The notes beneath the pieces are model-generated. The model was not told the DNA's origin, searched no databases, and saw only the letters and a program-made list of their open reading frames with translations. From assembly GCA_900764045.1 (NCBI GenBank), contig CAAFMN010000065.1, positions 1 through 50,121 on the forward strand: DNA of 50,121 nt, read 5' to 3'. Below, piece by piece: positions 33,061 to 42,422 of this stretch. The number at the start of each line of letters is the position of its first letter. Positions within the stretch are counted from its first letter, which is position 1. The stretch comes from Clostridia bacterium. GTDB lineage: Bacteria > Bacillota > Clostridia > Lachnospirales > Bianqueaceae. A program made the position numbers and the translations under genes.

Positions 33061-34977
33061 TTACCGTTCTAACAGATACTTGCGGAACCACCCGCCGATC
33101 TCTGTCAGGCGCTGGATCCTGGAATGCGGCTTGCCTGTTCTCGACAGATCATGATTCTCTCCATGGAACAAAACCATACGGGTCGGCGTTCCGTTCATCT
33201 GCAGCGCCGTGTACATCTGTACCGCGTCGCTCATCCAGCAGCGGTAATCCTCGTCCGACTGGATAAATAGCGTGGGAGTATCCGCTTCCGGCGCGTATTT
33301 CAGCGGAGAATTGGCCCATACCTTCTGAAAATCCTGCCAGGGATCCGTCTCCAGCTGCGCCATGTTGTGATTGAACCCGATATCCGTACACAGCGACTTG
33401 GTAAAGTAATTGGATATACTGCGCTGCGATGCCGCCGCCGCGAAACGATGCGTATGCCCGATCATCCAGTTGCACATAAAACCGCCGTAGGATCCGCCGC
33501 AAATACCAATCCGCTCTGCGTCCAGATCCGGATACCGGCGCAGGACTTCATCCGTAAAGTCCATAAAGTCCTCGTAATCAATCTGTCCCAATTTTCCGGT
33601 CACATTGGCAAAATCTTCGCCTCTGCCGTCGCTCCCTCGCGGATTGGTGTAAAACACAAAATATTCCTGTGAAGCAAAGCACTGCATCTCATGATAAAAC
33701 GCCTCGCCAAAGACCACCTTGGGCCCGCCGTGCATCTCCAGTACACCCGGATATTTTTTACCCGGCTCATATCCCGCAGGCTTCAATACAAAGCCTTCCA
33801 GCTCGATCCCGGCCCGATTCCGGAAAGTAAAATACTCTGGGCGGCTCAATTCATGCTCCGCATGATACGCGTCGTTCAGATGAGAGAGCTGTACTTCGCT
33901 GCCATCCTTCAGATCGAGGCAGTACAGCTCCGCCAGATGCATATCCCGCATCGCCGTCATATAGATCTTGTCCTGTGTCACAGCAAAGGACGAGATCTGT
34001 CCCGGGCGGTCACACAGCACCTCAAGATTGCCCCTCAGATCCATCCGGCACAGCTGCGCATGATTCCAGCAGGTTTTCAGAAAATACAGCCAACCGTCCC
34101 GCGCTGTCATCTTCTCTCCACCGCCATACGCTGCGTCCGTCCCTACTGTAGAGGAAGGCGACGCGTCCTGATACGGCAGCTCCCGAACTACCCCCGCAGA
34201 ATATTCATATACATAATATCTCGGGCTTCTGCCCGGCCATTCATAGCTCTGTCCGGTAAAAAACAGATGGTCCTCGTCTATATAGCAGAGGTTATAGATC
34301 TCCGTCTCCTCGCCAACCTTGATCGGCTCCGTCTTATCGGAGAGATAGAGTTCACTGCCATGCTTCTCCACATCTTTCAATACCGAACCGCTCCAGGCAT
34401 ACCGCTCCTTACTGGGAGATACCGCAAAATCTGACAACTGAAACGGAGGCCTGGTCAGGGACTCTATCTTTTGTCCCTTGGCGTCGCAGCTCTTCAGGAC
34501 GCTTCGCTGGCCGTTGATGACGCCCTTTCCGTTAAACCAGAACGGCAGCTCATCAAATACCCAAAAATCCTCCTCCGGCGCATCCTTTTCCGGCGGCACC
34601 GTCTCACTGTAGAGATATCCTCCGTCCCGATATGATTTCAGACCGCCGACACGTCCCGGCAGATCCAGATACGGCTCCGCCTCTCCGCCGTGAATACTCA
34701 TGCGGTACCAACGGCTGGTATTGTCCTTCTTCTCCCTCGTCGTCGCGAATGCCAGATGACTCTCATCCAGCCAAAAAGCGCCCTTTTCATCCACGCCTTC
34801 TGTCAGCGGCCGCACAGCTTTCTCCGCTGTATCCAAAAGCCACAGACAGGAAGCATACCCATTCTTATCCTTATCTGCCTGGGTCACCGTAAAGACGCCG
34901 TAAGCGCCGTCCGGCGACAGCTTGATATCCGATACAAAACGAAATTCGTACAAGTCCTCACAAGTAATCGGTTTCAT
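33061..34977 (-). CDS. S9 family prolyl oligopeptidase-like peptidase (first of the tandem by coordinate)
   Basis: A 638-residue serine peptidase of the S9C acylaminoacyl-peptidase type. An N-terminal beta-propeller (about residues 1-385) gates a C-terminal alpha/beta hydrolase domain. The nucleophile is Ser496 in GGSYGG, the acid is in SDEDYRCW and the His in GENHDLSR. The ATG at 34977 shares one base with the stop of the upstream paralogue (TGATG), so translation is coupled. No signal peptide. A transcript terminator after the gene is not obvious. Confidence 0.93.
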   Translation of the reverse strand: MKPITCEDLYEFRFVSDIKLSPDGAYGVFTVTQADKDKNGYASCLWLLDTAEKAVRPLTEGVDEKGAFWLDESHLAFATTREKKDNTSRWYRMSIHGGEAEPYLDLPGRVGGLKSYRDGGYLYSETVPPEKDAPEEDFWVFDELPFWFNGKGVINGQRSVLKSCDAKGQKIESLTRPPFQLSDFAVSPSKERYAWSGSVLKDVEKHGSELYLSDKTEPIKVGEETEIYNLCYIDEDHLFFTGQSYEWPGRSPRYYVYEYSAGVVRELPYQDASPSSTVGTDAAYGGGEKMTARDGWLYFLKTCWNHAQLCRMDLRGNLEVLCDRPGQISSFAVTQDKIYMTAMRDMHLAELYCLDLKDGSEVQLSHLNDAYHAEHELSRPEYFTFRNRAGIELEGFVLKPAGYEPGKKYPGVLEMHGGPKVVFGEAFYHEMQCFASQEYFVFYTNPRGSDGRGEDFANVTGKLGQIDYEDFMDFTDEVLRRYPDLDAERIGICGGSYGGFMCNWMIGHTHRFAAAASQRSISNYFTKSLCTDIGFNHNMAQLETDPWQDFQKVWANSPLKYAPEADTPTLFIQSDEDYRCWMSDAVQMYTALQMNGTPTRMVLFHGENHDLSRTGKPHSRIQRLTEIGGWFRKYLLER

Positions 34978-36914
34978 CAGGCATTCTTCTCCTTCAGGTA
35001 ATGATCCATCCACCCCAGAATCTCCTCCATACGGCGAATTCGACTCTTAGGCCGCCCGGAACGGGACAGTTCATGATTTTCCTTTTTAAATAATACCAAT
35101 CTCGCTGGGCAGCCATGCATCTTCAGAGCTGTAAACATAGAGATTCCTTCTCCCATCCAGCAGCGGTAGTCCTCATCCGAATGGATGAACAGTGTCGGCG
35201 TAACACACCGATCCGCATATTTGAGCGGAGAATGATCCCAGAGCTCTTCCACATTCTCTCGGGTTGTCGTCCCATGGTTTGCAAGCGTAAAGCTGGGGCC
35301 AATATCGGAAGAATGTTCAAACAGGACCCAGTTAGCGATGCTTCTCTGGGAAGCCGCCGCCTTAAAGCGGTTCGTGTGTCCGATGATCCAGTTGGTCATA
35401 AAGCCGCCGTAAGAACCGCCCGTCACGCCTACACGCTCTGGATCCGCATCCGGATACCGGCTCAGCATCTGGTCGGTAAACTCCATCAGGTTCTGATACT
35501 CTACCGTACCGTATTTGCCGCAGATATCGCCGAATTCATTACCCCTGCCGTCGCTGCCTCTCGGATTGCAGTAAAACACAAAATAACCGGCATTGGCCCA
35601 AACCTGCATCTCATGATGGAAGACACTTCCGAATACCGTACGCGGCCCTCCATGGATATGAAGGATTGCCGGATATGAGACTCCCGGTTGATAGCCCACC
35701 GGCTTCAGCGCATACCCATGGATCTCCACACCGTCACTGCCCGTATAGCTGTAGAATTCCGGCAGACTGACCATATGCTCCGCGCTCCACGCCTCATTGT
35801 GACGGCTCACCTGTTTTCCGTCCAGATACAGCTCCGCCAATCGGCTGCCATACATGCCGCAGACCAGAAGGTGTTCCGCCGTTCTGTCAAAGCTCTCACA
35901 GGATCCGGCCCCCGTCATGGCTTCTGAGATCTGTCCGTCCAGAGACAGATGGCACAGCACCGCATCCTCTCCGATTCCAGTCAGAAAGTCCAATCCATCC
36001 GGCTGCATCTTATACCCACGGCCTGCTCCCAGCTTCGCGTCCGATCCGACCATTCCATAACCGATGCTGTATTCATACTCCGCCAGAAGAGAAAGCTCCA
36101 GGCTCTCCGGATCCAACAGATAAAACTGCTGATACTCCATCCGGCCATACCGTTTTCTATCGGAAGTCACCACCAGAATCCGACCGTCCGGCCAGAACTG
36201 AACCACGCCCATCGAGCGCTTCTCCGGCTCGATCAGGGTCTTCGTCTCCTTGCTCTTGATATCATACAGGTACAATCCGCCGTAGGTATAACGCATGCCC
36301 TTTTCCCACAACGCGCCTTTGTACAGAACCGCGTCCCCCGAAACGTCGCACAGCGCCGCATCAAACCAGGGCTCCGTTATCGCTTCCAGTTCTCCGCTCT
36401 CTCTGTCATACAGATAGAGTCTGCCCCTCTGTCCTACGGTAAAGCCTCTGTTGTTGCCCCAGAACGGAGCCTCCTCCAGCACCTCCCAGGCATCTTCCTT
36501 TTCCTTGTGCTGGTTCTCCTGAACGGCACTGACCACGTACCGTTCTCCATCGATTCTCTTGAGAGACGCTCCTTTTACCGGCAAGGAAAAAGCCCGTCTG
36601 GCCTCGCCTCCTCTGGGATCGATCTCATAAAACACACTGATGGGATCCTCGCTTTTCTTGTCCGCCTCTTCCCTTTTAGCGCTGAACAAAAGCGTCCCGG
36701 AAGCCGTCCAGACATAGGAATACGCGTCGCCGTGCGTTGTCAGCCGATAGGTCTCCTGACGGTCCACATCCAGTATATACAGATCTCCCTTATACCGATT
36801 CTCTTCTTCCTCCGCGTGCTGCACCACATAGGCCGCCAGTCTGCCGTCCGGGGAAAATCCGGGATTGCTGACAAACTGAAACTCCAGCAAAGAACGAATC
36901 TCTGTTTTTTCCAT
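34977..36914 (-). CDS. S9 family prolyl oligopeptidase-like peptidase (upstream paralogue)
   Basis: A 645-residue paralogue of the protein encoded just downstream, with the same propeller-plus-hydrolase layout. It has GGSYGGFMTNWIIGHTNRF around the nucleophile, HSDEDYRCWMG for the acid and KENHELSRSGRPKSR for the His. The two copies are clearly diverged, so the duplication is old. The gene starts 5 bp after the cyclophilin gene, at the end of the long housekeeping operon. Likely role: degradation of short or N-acylated peptides in the cytoplasm. Confidence 0.93.
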   Translation of the reverse strand: MEKTEIRSLLEFQFVSNPGFSPDGRLAAYVVQHAEEEENRYKGDLYILDVDRQETYRLTTHGDAYSYVWTASGTLLFSAKREEADKKSEDPISVFYEIDPRGGEARRAFSLPVKGASLKRIDGERYVVSAVQENQHKEKEDAWEVLEEAPFWGNNRGFTVGQRGRLYLYDRESGELEAITEPWFDAALCDVSGDAVLYKGALWEKGMRYTYGGLYLYDIKSKETKTLIEPEKRSMGVVQFWPDGRILVVTSDRKRYGRMEYQQFYLLDPESLELSLLAEYEYSIGYGMVGSDAKLGAGRGYKMQPDGLDFLTGIGEDAVLCHLSLDGQISEAMTGAGSCESFDRTAEHLLVCGMYGSRLAELYLDGKQVSRHNEAWSAEHMVSLPEFYSYTGSDGVEIHGYALKPVGYQPGVSYPAILHIHGGPRTVFGSVFHHEMQVWANAGYFVFYCNPRGSDGRGNEFGDICGKYGTVEYQNLMEFTDQMLSRYPDADPERVGVTGGSYGGFMTNWIIGHTNRFKAAASQRSIANWVLFEHSSDIGPSFTLANHGTTTRENVEELWDHSPLKYADRCVTPTLFIHSDEDYRCWMGEGISMFTALKMHGCPARLVLFKKENHELSRSGRPKSRIRRMEEILGWMDHYLKEKNA

Positions 36915-36919
36915 TTTAT

Positions 36920-37738
36920 TTATTCTCCGTAAGTATAGATCTCGATGGATTCGATGATAACATCCTCCATCGGCTTATTCTCCATAACTTCCGTCTGATC
37001 CACACCATTCTTGATCTTGGCCTCGGTAACTTCCTTTTCCCCATATACCTTGACCTGGGAGATCGCGTCCACAACATCCATTCCCTCTACAACCTGTCCA
37101 AATACAGTATGTACATACTGCTTATATGTATCCGGATAGGTCACGGCACGCAGATTGCTCAGCTGATAATCCAGATGAATCGCACCGCCGACCTCTTTGA
37201 ATTTGTCGAACTTGGCTTCATCAACCTTATATTTGTCATCCACATCCATATTCCATCTTCTGTAATCCGTAACTTCCTTATTGTCCGAGGTTACAAAGAA
37301 GAACTGGCTGCCATTGGTGCTGGTTCCCCGATTGGCCATGCACAGAGCCCCGCGGTAGGTAGACAGATACGGAATCGGCTCATCCTCGAACGTGCTGCCC
37401 CAGATACTCTCTCCGCCCGTACCCGTACCGGTCGGGTCGCCGCTCTGGATCATAAAGTCCTCAATCACGCGGTGGAAGATCACACCGTCATAGTATCCTT
37501 CTTTCGCATGGGTTACAAAATTCTCTACCGCCTTAGGCGCTTCCTTGGGGAACAGCCGTACTGTAATGTCTCCCATGTTGGTATGGAACTTGGCCATCGT
37601 ATCTCCCTTTTGGGGATCCTCAAACTGCTTATCATAAGTCTCTGCGCTGTAGTGCTTGTAAATGCTGCCGCTGCAGCCTGTCAGCGTGCATAATACCAAG
37701 ACCACGGCCGTTACTGTAGTCAAAATCTTTTTCTTCAT
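36920..37738 (-). CDS. Cyclophilin-type peptidyl-prolyl isomerase lipoprotein
   Basis: A 272-residue surface foldase. The signal peptide ends in the lipobox LTGC. The cyclophilin domain begins near residue 48 with FHTNMGDITVRLFP and has FHRVIEDFMIQSGDP (catalytic Arg) and GSQFFF. An extra segment of about 40 residues is inserted after the GSQFF strand (NKEVTDYRRWNMDVDDKYKV region). It catalyses cis-trans isomerisation at proline and probably helps folding of exported proteins. The gene begins 4 bp after murG. Confidence 0.92.
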   Translation of the reverse strand: MKKKILTTVTAVVLVLCTLTGCSGSIYKHYSAETYDKQFEDPQKGDTMAKFHTNMGDITVRLFPKEAPKAVENFVTHAKEGYYDGVIFHRVIEDFMIQSGDPTGTGTGGESIWGSTFEDEPIPYLSTYRGALCMANRGTSTNGSQFFFVTSDNKEVTDYRRWNMDVDDKYKVDEAKFDKFKEVGGAIHLDYQLSNLRAVTYPDTYKQYVHTVFGQVVEGMDVVDAISQVKVYGEKEVTEAKIKNGVDQTEVMENKPMEDVIIESIEIYTYGE

Positions 37739-37742
37739 CTTA

Positions 37743-38843
37743 TTAGTATCCTCCCATTCCGGTTTTATAGTTTGCTATCGCCTGCTCAATTACTTCCAGC
37801 ACCCGTTCGCTGCCCGACTGCCGGCTTGCCTTTTCCATGGCTTCTATATATCTCTGCCGGTTCTGATACACCTCGCGCACCGACTGCAGGATACTCTCCG
37901 GCGTCATCTTCTCCTGCTCCAACGTTACACTGTATCCCTTCTCCGTAAAGGATTTGGCATTCAGAATCTGGTCGCCCCGACTTGCTGAGAGCGGCAGAGG
38001 CACTAACACATTGGGCAGCCGAAGCGCCAGCAGTTCCGCCAGAGAGTTGGCCCCGGCCCGGCAGATCGTCGCGTCTGCCGCCGCATAGAAGTGCGGCATC
38101 TCTTCATTCGCGTATTCAATCTGAAAATATCCCGTCTGTTCCTTCAGTGCCGGATCCAGATTGCCCTTACCGCACAGATGAAGCACATCAAACTCCGGCA
38201 GCAGCACCGGCAATGCTTCACGAATTCCATCGTTCAACGCTCTGGCTCCGGTGCTTCCTCCCATCACCAGCAGAATCGGTTTCTTCCCGCTGAAGCCGCT
38301 AATCTCCAGACCTTTTTCTCTGCTTCCCTGCAATAGAGAGTCCCGAATCGGTGTACCGGTATAGACTCCTTTTCCCTGCGGCAGATACTGCAGCGCATCC
38401 TCAAAATTGACGCATACCTTCTGGGCAAAGGGCGTTGCCAGCTTATTTGCCAGTCCCGGCGTGATATCCGACTCATGGCATACACAGGGAATCTTATTCC
38501 ATTTGGCGGCAATCACCACCGGCACACTGACAAATCCGCCCTTCGAGAAAACGACATCGGGCTTTAGTTTTTTCAGAAGCTTTTTGGCTTGAAACAGTCC
38601 CCGTATCACATGAAAAGGCATTGTCAGATTTTCCAGTGTGAAATACCGGTTCAAGCGCTCAGAATCAATGCCGTAATAGGGGATCCCCAGAGGCTCGATC
38701 AGATTCTTTTCCATTCCGTCCGTACTGCCCACATAGTATACCTTATAGCCTCTCTGACGCAGATAAGGCAGCAGCGCGATGTTCGGCGTCACATGACCGC
38801 CAGTCCCGCCGCCGGTCAGAACGATCGTCCGGCGCGGATTCAT
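37743..38843 (-). CDS. murG: Lipid II synthase MurG
   Basis: The glycosyltransferase that adds GlcNAc from UDP-GlcNAc to lipid I at the inner face of the membrane, the last cytoplasmic step of peptidoglycan precursor synthesis. GGGTGGHVTPN at the N terminus, SKGGFVSVPV, HESDITPG, GGSTGARALN and CRAGANSLAE are family hallmarks. 366 residues is a normal length. Its start overlaps the HIT gene stop by 4 nt. It sits outside a dcw cluster, in a mixed housekeeping operon, which is unusual for this gene. Confidence 0.96.
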   Translation of the reverse strand: MNPRRTIVLTGGGTGGHVTPNIALLPYLRQRGYKVYYVGSTDGMEKNLIEPLGIPYYGIDSERLNRYFTLENLTMPFHVIRGLFQAKKLLKKLKPDVVFSKGGFVSVPVVIAAKWNKIPCVCHESDITPGLANKLATPFAQKVCVNFEDALQYLPQGKGVYTGTPIRDSLLQGSREKGLEISGFSGKKPILLVMGGSTGARALNDGIREALPVLLPEFDVLHLCGKGNLDPALKEQTGYFQIEYANEEMPHFYAAADATICRAGANSLAELLALRLPNVLVPLPLSASRGDQILNAKSFTEKGYSVTLEQEKMTPESILQSVREVYQNRQRYIEAMEKASRQSGSERVLEVIEQAIANYKTGMGGY

Positions 38844-39262
38844 TCTCTCTCCTCCAGCGCCTTCTGCACGGCCTGCGCCGCCTTCTGAATCTCCTCCATC
38901 GGCAGCTCCTGCTGCTTCCAGGTAACCTGCACCGTATCACCCGTATATCTCGGAATAATGTGCATATGGTAATGCCGTACGGTCTGTCCCGCGGCCTCTC
39001 CGTTATTCTGTACTACATTGATTCCATCCGGCGCAAGTCCCTTCTTCATTGCCCGCACCACAAGTCTGGCAGCGCTCATCACCTGCAGCGCCGTCTCCTC
39101 CGCAAGCTCCGTAAAATCGGCCGCGTGCGTCTTGGGCAGGATCAACAGATGTCCCAAATTGGCCGGTGAAATATCCGCGATTACCCGCAGAGCCTCTGTC
39201 TCATACACCGTTGTGGAGGGAATCTGTCCCGCCGCGATCTTGCAGAAAATACAATCTTCCAT
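38840..39262 (-). CDS. HIT family nucleotide-binding protein
   Basis: A 140-residue protein of the Hint/HIT branch. The N-terminal CIFCKI segment and the active site HYHMHIIPR (HxHxH) are typical. Such enzymes hydrolyse purine nucleoside phosphoramidates or adenylated leftovers. It overlaps murG by 4 nt and lies 26 bp after the small gene upstream. Confidence 0.93.
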   Translation of the reverse strand: MEDCIFCKIAAGQIPSTTVYETEALRVIADISPANLGHLLILPKTHAADFTELAEETALQVMSAARLVVRAMKKGLAPDGINVVQNNGEAAGQTVRHYHMHIIPRYTGDTVQVTWKQQELPMEEIQKAAQAVQKALEERE

Positions 39263-39288
39263 TGCCGTTCTTCCTTTCCTGACTTTTG

Positions 39289-39639
39289 TTATATCAGATA
39301 TACCATCAGCCGTTCTATGATCTGCCTCTGTTTCAGACGCAGTTTTCGGCTGTCCGCGCTTTCGCCCAGATTTTCCTCTAATGCCGCATAGACGGCCTCA
39401 TTCTCAATCTCATTATATAGCAGCACTTCCGGGGCGACCTCTGCCTGAGGATCCTCCGCAGGTATGCCGTTGCCGCTTCCCATACGCTGTAAACATCGAA
39501 TCTGTGCTTCCTTATCCAGCATATTTTTCTCCAAGAGCCTTTTTTTCAATGGCTCCCGAGTTTTCTCCAGCAGTTCCCGGTATACGGTCTTATACTGTCT
39601 CGCTTCCTCTGCCAGATCCTCCAGCCATTCTTGCCGCAT
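39289..39639 (-). CDS. Small charged protein of unknown function
   Basis: A 116-residue cytoplasmic protein, rich in Glu, Lys, Arg and Leu and predicted to be mostly helical, possibly coiled-coil. ATG 39639 has GAGGAGGG 6 nt upstream; an ATG two codons earlier would sit directly on the ribosome site. I do not recognise the family. It lies between rsmI and the HIT gene, in the place where Bacillus carries other small genes. Confidence 0.7.
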   Translation of the reverse strand: MRQEWLEDLAEEARQYKTVYRELLEKTREPLKKRLLEKNMLDKEAQIRCLQRMGSGNGIPAEDPQAEVAPEVLLYNEIENEAVYAALEENLGESADSRKLRLKQRQIIERLMVYLI

Positions 39640-39683
39640 GTCCATCCCTCCTCAGAATGTATCCTATGCGGACAGGCTCCGCT

Positions 39684-40526
39684 TTATGTCTGTTCCTTCA
39701 GCAGGGCACTGTATACGTCCCTCTTGGAGATTCCGCGGTCGCGGGCTACCTGCTTCATGGCCTCCTTAGGCGGCAGGTCATGATAACGCTCCATATGCTC
39801 GGTAAAACTGAGTTCTTCCCAGCGTTGTCTCTCTTCCTGCGACATCTCTTCCGGGTCGGCCCCTTCCAGAATCAGCACATATTCGCCTCTGGGCTCATTA
39901 ACGGTATAATACTCCACCGCTTCCGTCAGCTCCATAAAGAGCATCTCCTCATACCTCTTGGTCAGCTCCCGTCCCAGCGCAATCCTGCGTTTTCCCAGAC
40001 CATCTCGCAAGAATTCCAGACTCTGGCGCAAATGATGCGGAGCTTCATAGAATATCACGGTCCGTTCCTCATGCGTCAAACGCTGCAGCAGTTCCCGGCG
40101 TTCTTTTCCACCTGTCGGAATAAACCCTTCAAAAATAAACCGCCGGCTGCGCATTCCGGACATGGACAGCGCTGTGACAAAAGCGCAGGCGCCCGGCAGA
40201 GCCGTAACCTCAATGCCTTCCTCCCGGCACCGGCGCACCAACACCTCTCCCGGATCCGAGATCGCGGGCGTACCGGCATCGCTGACCAGCACCACATTCT
40301 GTCCTTCCCGCAGCCGTTCCAGAATGATATCCGCCCGCTGCGCCTCATTGTGCTGATGGCAGCTGATCATCGGCGTTTTGATGCCAAAATGATTCAGCAG
40401 CCCCAAGGTATGCCTTGTATCTTCCGCGGCGATGAGATCCGCATTTTTCAAGGCTTCCAATGCCCGCAGCGTAATATCTTCCATATTGCCGATGGGCGTC
40501 GCGCACACCATAAGCCTGCCTGTCAT
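39684..40526 (-). CDS. rsmI: 16S rRNA 2'-O-methyltransferase RsmI
   Basis: This enzyme uses SAM to methylate the ribose of C1402 in 16S rRNA. Family hallmarks are TPIGNMEDITLRAL, AEDTRHT, VSDAGTPAISDPG and YEAPHHL. 280 residues is normal and includes the C-terminal helical domain with ISKRDVY. AGAGGGG precedes the ATG. It starts 13 bp after the DUF362 gene. In Bacillus the orthologue (yabC) lies in the same tmk-holB neighbourhood. Confidence 0.96.
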   Translation of the reverse strand: MTGRLMVCATPIGNMEDITLRALEALKNADLIAAEDTRHTLGLLNHFGIKTPMISCHQHNEAQRADIILERLREGQNVVLVSDAGTPAISDPGEVLVRRCREEGIEVTALPGACAFVTALSMSGMRSRRFIFEGFIPTGGKERRELLQRLTHEERTVIFYEAPHHLRQSLEFLRDGLGKRRIALGRELTKRYEEMLFMELTEAVEYYTVNEPRGEYVLILEGADPEEMSQEERQRWEELSFTEHMERYHDLPPKEAMKQVARDRGISKRDVYSALLKEQT

Positions 40527-40539
40527 CTTCTCACCCCTC

Positions 40540-41685
40540 TTACAGCCGATTCGCCAGCTTCATAATTCCGGATTCATGCACCGATATCGCATTGCGCGGA
40601 CATAGTTCCTGACAGCAATAGCATCGGATGCACTTTTTATAATTCACCGCCGGGAAGCGATCCTTCATCGTAATCGCATGCGCCGGACAGTTTCTATAAC
40701 ATGCCTGACAGCCAATGCAGCGATCTCTGGAGAAACGCACCTTAGGCCGCAGGATTCCTGAGAGTGCCTGTCCCAGTGGTCCCAGTCGGCTCATCAAACG
40801 CGGATCAATGTGATCCGGCATCTGGAAGTCCGTCACCCTGAACTTCTCCGGGTTTTCTCCTACAACCTCTGCTTCATCCGCCGAAGATAAGCCCAATCCC
40901 CGCAGATACGCCTGATGCAGGGTTGGCACCTGCTCCTGCTCCAATCCGATCAGACTGGCCGCTACAATATCCAGATCAAATGGGCTTGCCGAAGCCAGCA
41001 CCGCGCCGATCTGTCTCGGTGTTCCTCCCGTCGGTCCATTGCCTTCCATCGCGAGAATTCCATCCATAAAACATAGTACCGGATGCGCCGCCAAACAGAT
41101 ATCGATCAACGCGTCCGCAAAATCCGCTGCCGCTGGCATTCGGAAATGATACTCCGCCTTCTTGGTGCCCGGCACCGTGCCAAACTGATTCTTGACCGCG
41201 CCGGTAAAGGTCATCATCCCGTGCGTCTTCAATTTGGACACCGAAATGACTTTATCCGCATCGGCAAGCATTGCCGTCTGTGTAAGCTGTTTCAGGAGTT
41301 TTCCCTGCGGATTTTTGACCTCGCGCGAGGCCGTATTCCAGTTCAGCCGAGCGCCGCAACCCTCGGCTGCCGCCTGTATGCCGGTTCCCTTATAGATTCT
41401 TTTCAGCGCTTCTTCATTGAAAAGTCCGCCGGGGCTGTCTCCGATAATAACCTCCGCGCCGTATTCTGCCAAAAGCTCACCTAACGCCTGTACAAAAGCG
41501 GGATGTGTTGTCGCTGCATATTCCGGCTCTTTATTCATCACCAGATTGACCTTCAAAAACACCCGTTCGCCCGGCTGAATATAAGGTTCCCAACCGCCCA
41601 GATTCTGAATGCTTTCCGCAAGAACCTTTTTTAAGCGCCGCAGATCATACTCATCACATGCTAGCAAACTCACCTTAGACATCAT
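40540..41685 (-). CDS. DUF362 protein with two [4Fe-4S] clusters
   Basis: A 381-residue protein. The N-terminal DUF362 domain has FLKVNLVMNKEPE and, after it, VISVSKLKTHGMMTFTGAVKN. The C terminus carries two ferredoxin motifs: CIGCQACYRNCPAHA and CIRCYCCQELCPRNA. It is probably a cytoplasmic iron-sulfur redox protein; no reaction is established for the family. It overlaps trmN6 by 4 nt. Its insertion between trmN6 and rsmI is not part of the Bacillus order. Confidence 0.88.
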   Translation of the reverse strand: MMSKVSLLACDEYDLRRLKKVLAESIQNLGGWEPYIQPGERVFLKVNLVMNKEPEYAATTHPAFVQALGELLAEYGAEVIIGDSPGGLFNEEALKRIYKGTGIQAAAEGCGARLNWNTASREVKNPQGKLLKQLTQTAMLADADKVISVSKLKTHGMMTFTGAVKNQFGTVPGTKKAEYHFRMPAAADFADALIDICLAAHPVLCFMDGILAMEGNGPTGGTPRQIGAVLASASPFDLDIVAASLIGLEQEQVPTLHQAYLRGLGLSSADEAEVVGENPEKFRVTDFQMPDHIDPRLMSRLGPLGQALSGILRPKVRFSRDRCIGCQACYRNCPAHAITMKDRFPAVNYKKCIRCYCCQELCPRNAISVHESGIMKLANRL

Positions 41686-42422
41686 GGTCCCTCGTATATT
41701 CTTCGGACCGGCTCCGTATAGGAACCATCCTCATTGTAGATAATTAGCGGAGGCTGTACGCGCAGTTCCGCTCCGCCGCCTCTGAACGCTTCTATGAGCA
41801 CCATATTCGGTTCCCGATCGATTCTGGGATGGACCAACTGCATCCTTTTGGGCTCCAGTCCGTTTTCATGCAGGCTCCCCAGTATCTCCACCAGCCTTAG
41901 GGGCCTGTGAACCATGTAAAAACGCCCCTTGCTCTTTAACAGTTTGGCCGAAGTCCGGATCACATCCTCCAGCGTACACTCTACTTCGTGCCGTGCGAGA
42001 TTCATGCGTGCGTTCTGGCTATGCAGTCCGCCGGGGACCTTCATATACGGCGGATTCACCGTCACCGCATCCCATTTCCCGGCTCCAAGACCCGGCACGC
42101 ACTCCCGCAGATCTCCCTGCAGAATGGTAATCGCTTCCTCGCGGCCGTTATACGCTACGCTCCGCCGGGCCATGTCCGCGGAAGCTTCCTGCAGCTCCAG
42201 CCCTGTGTAGCTGGCTCCGGGGCAACGGCTCTCCATCAGAATCGGAATGATCCCTGTCCCGCTGCACAGATCCAATACCCGTTCTCCCGGATAGGCCCTG
42301 GCAAACGCGGCCAACAGAACGGCGTCCATCCCAAAACAAAATACGTTGGGGTGCTGAATGATCTTGCGACCTTCCCGCTGCAATTCATCCAGCCGTTCTC
42401 CCTCCAGAAGCTTACTTTCCAT
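41682..42422 (-). CDS. trmN6: tRNA1(Val) A37 N6-methyltransferase-like protein
   Basis: A 246-residue SAM-dependent methyltransferase. The SAM-binding motif is VLDLCSGTGIIPIL and the catalytic N6-adenine motif is VNPPYMK. The neighbourhood matches Bacillus yabB. It probably methylates adenine 37 or a nearby adenine in a tRNA. It overlaps the ricT end by 11 nt and the next gene by 4 nt. Confidence 0.88.
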   Translation of the reverse strand: MESKLLEGERLDELQREGRKIIQHPNVFCFGMDAVLLAAFARAYPGERVLDLCSGTGIIPILMESRCPGASYTGLELQEASADMARRSVAYNGREEAITILQGDLRECVPGLGAGKWDAVTVNPPYMKVPGGLHSQNARMNLARHEVECTLEDVIRTSAKLLKSKGRFYMVHRPLRLVEILGSLHENGLEPKRMQLVHPRIDREPNMVLIEAFRGGGAELRVQPPLIIYNEDGSYTEPVRRIYEGP

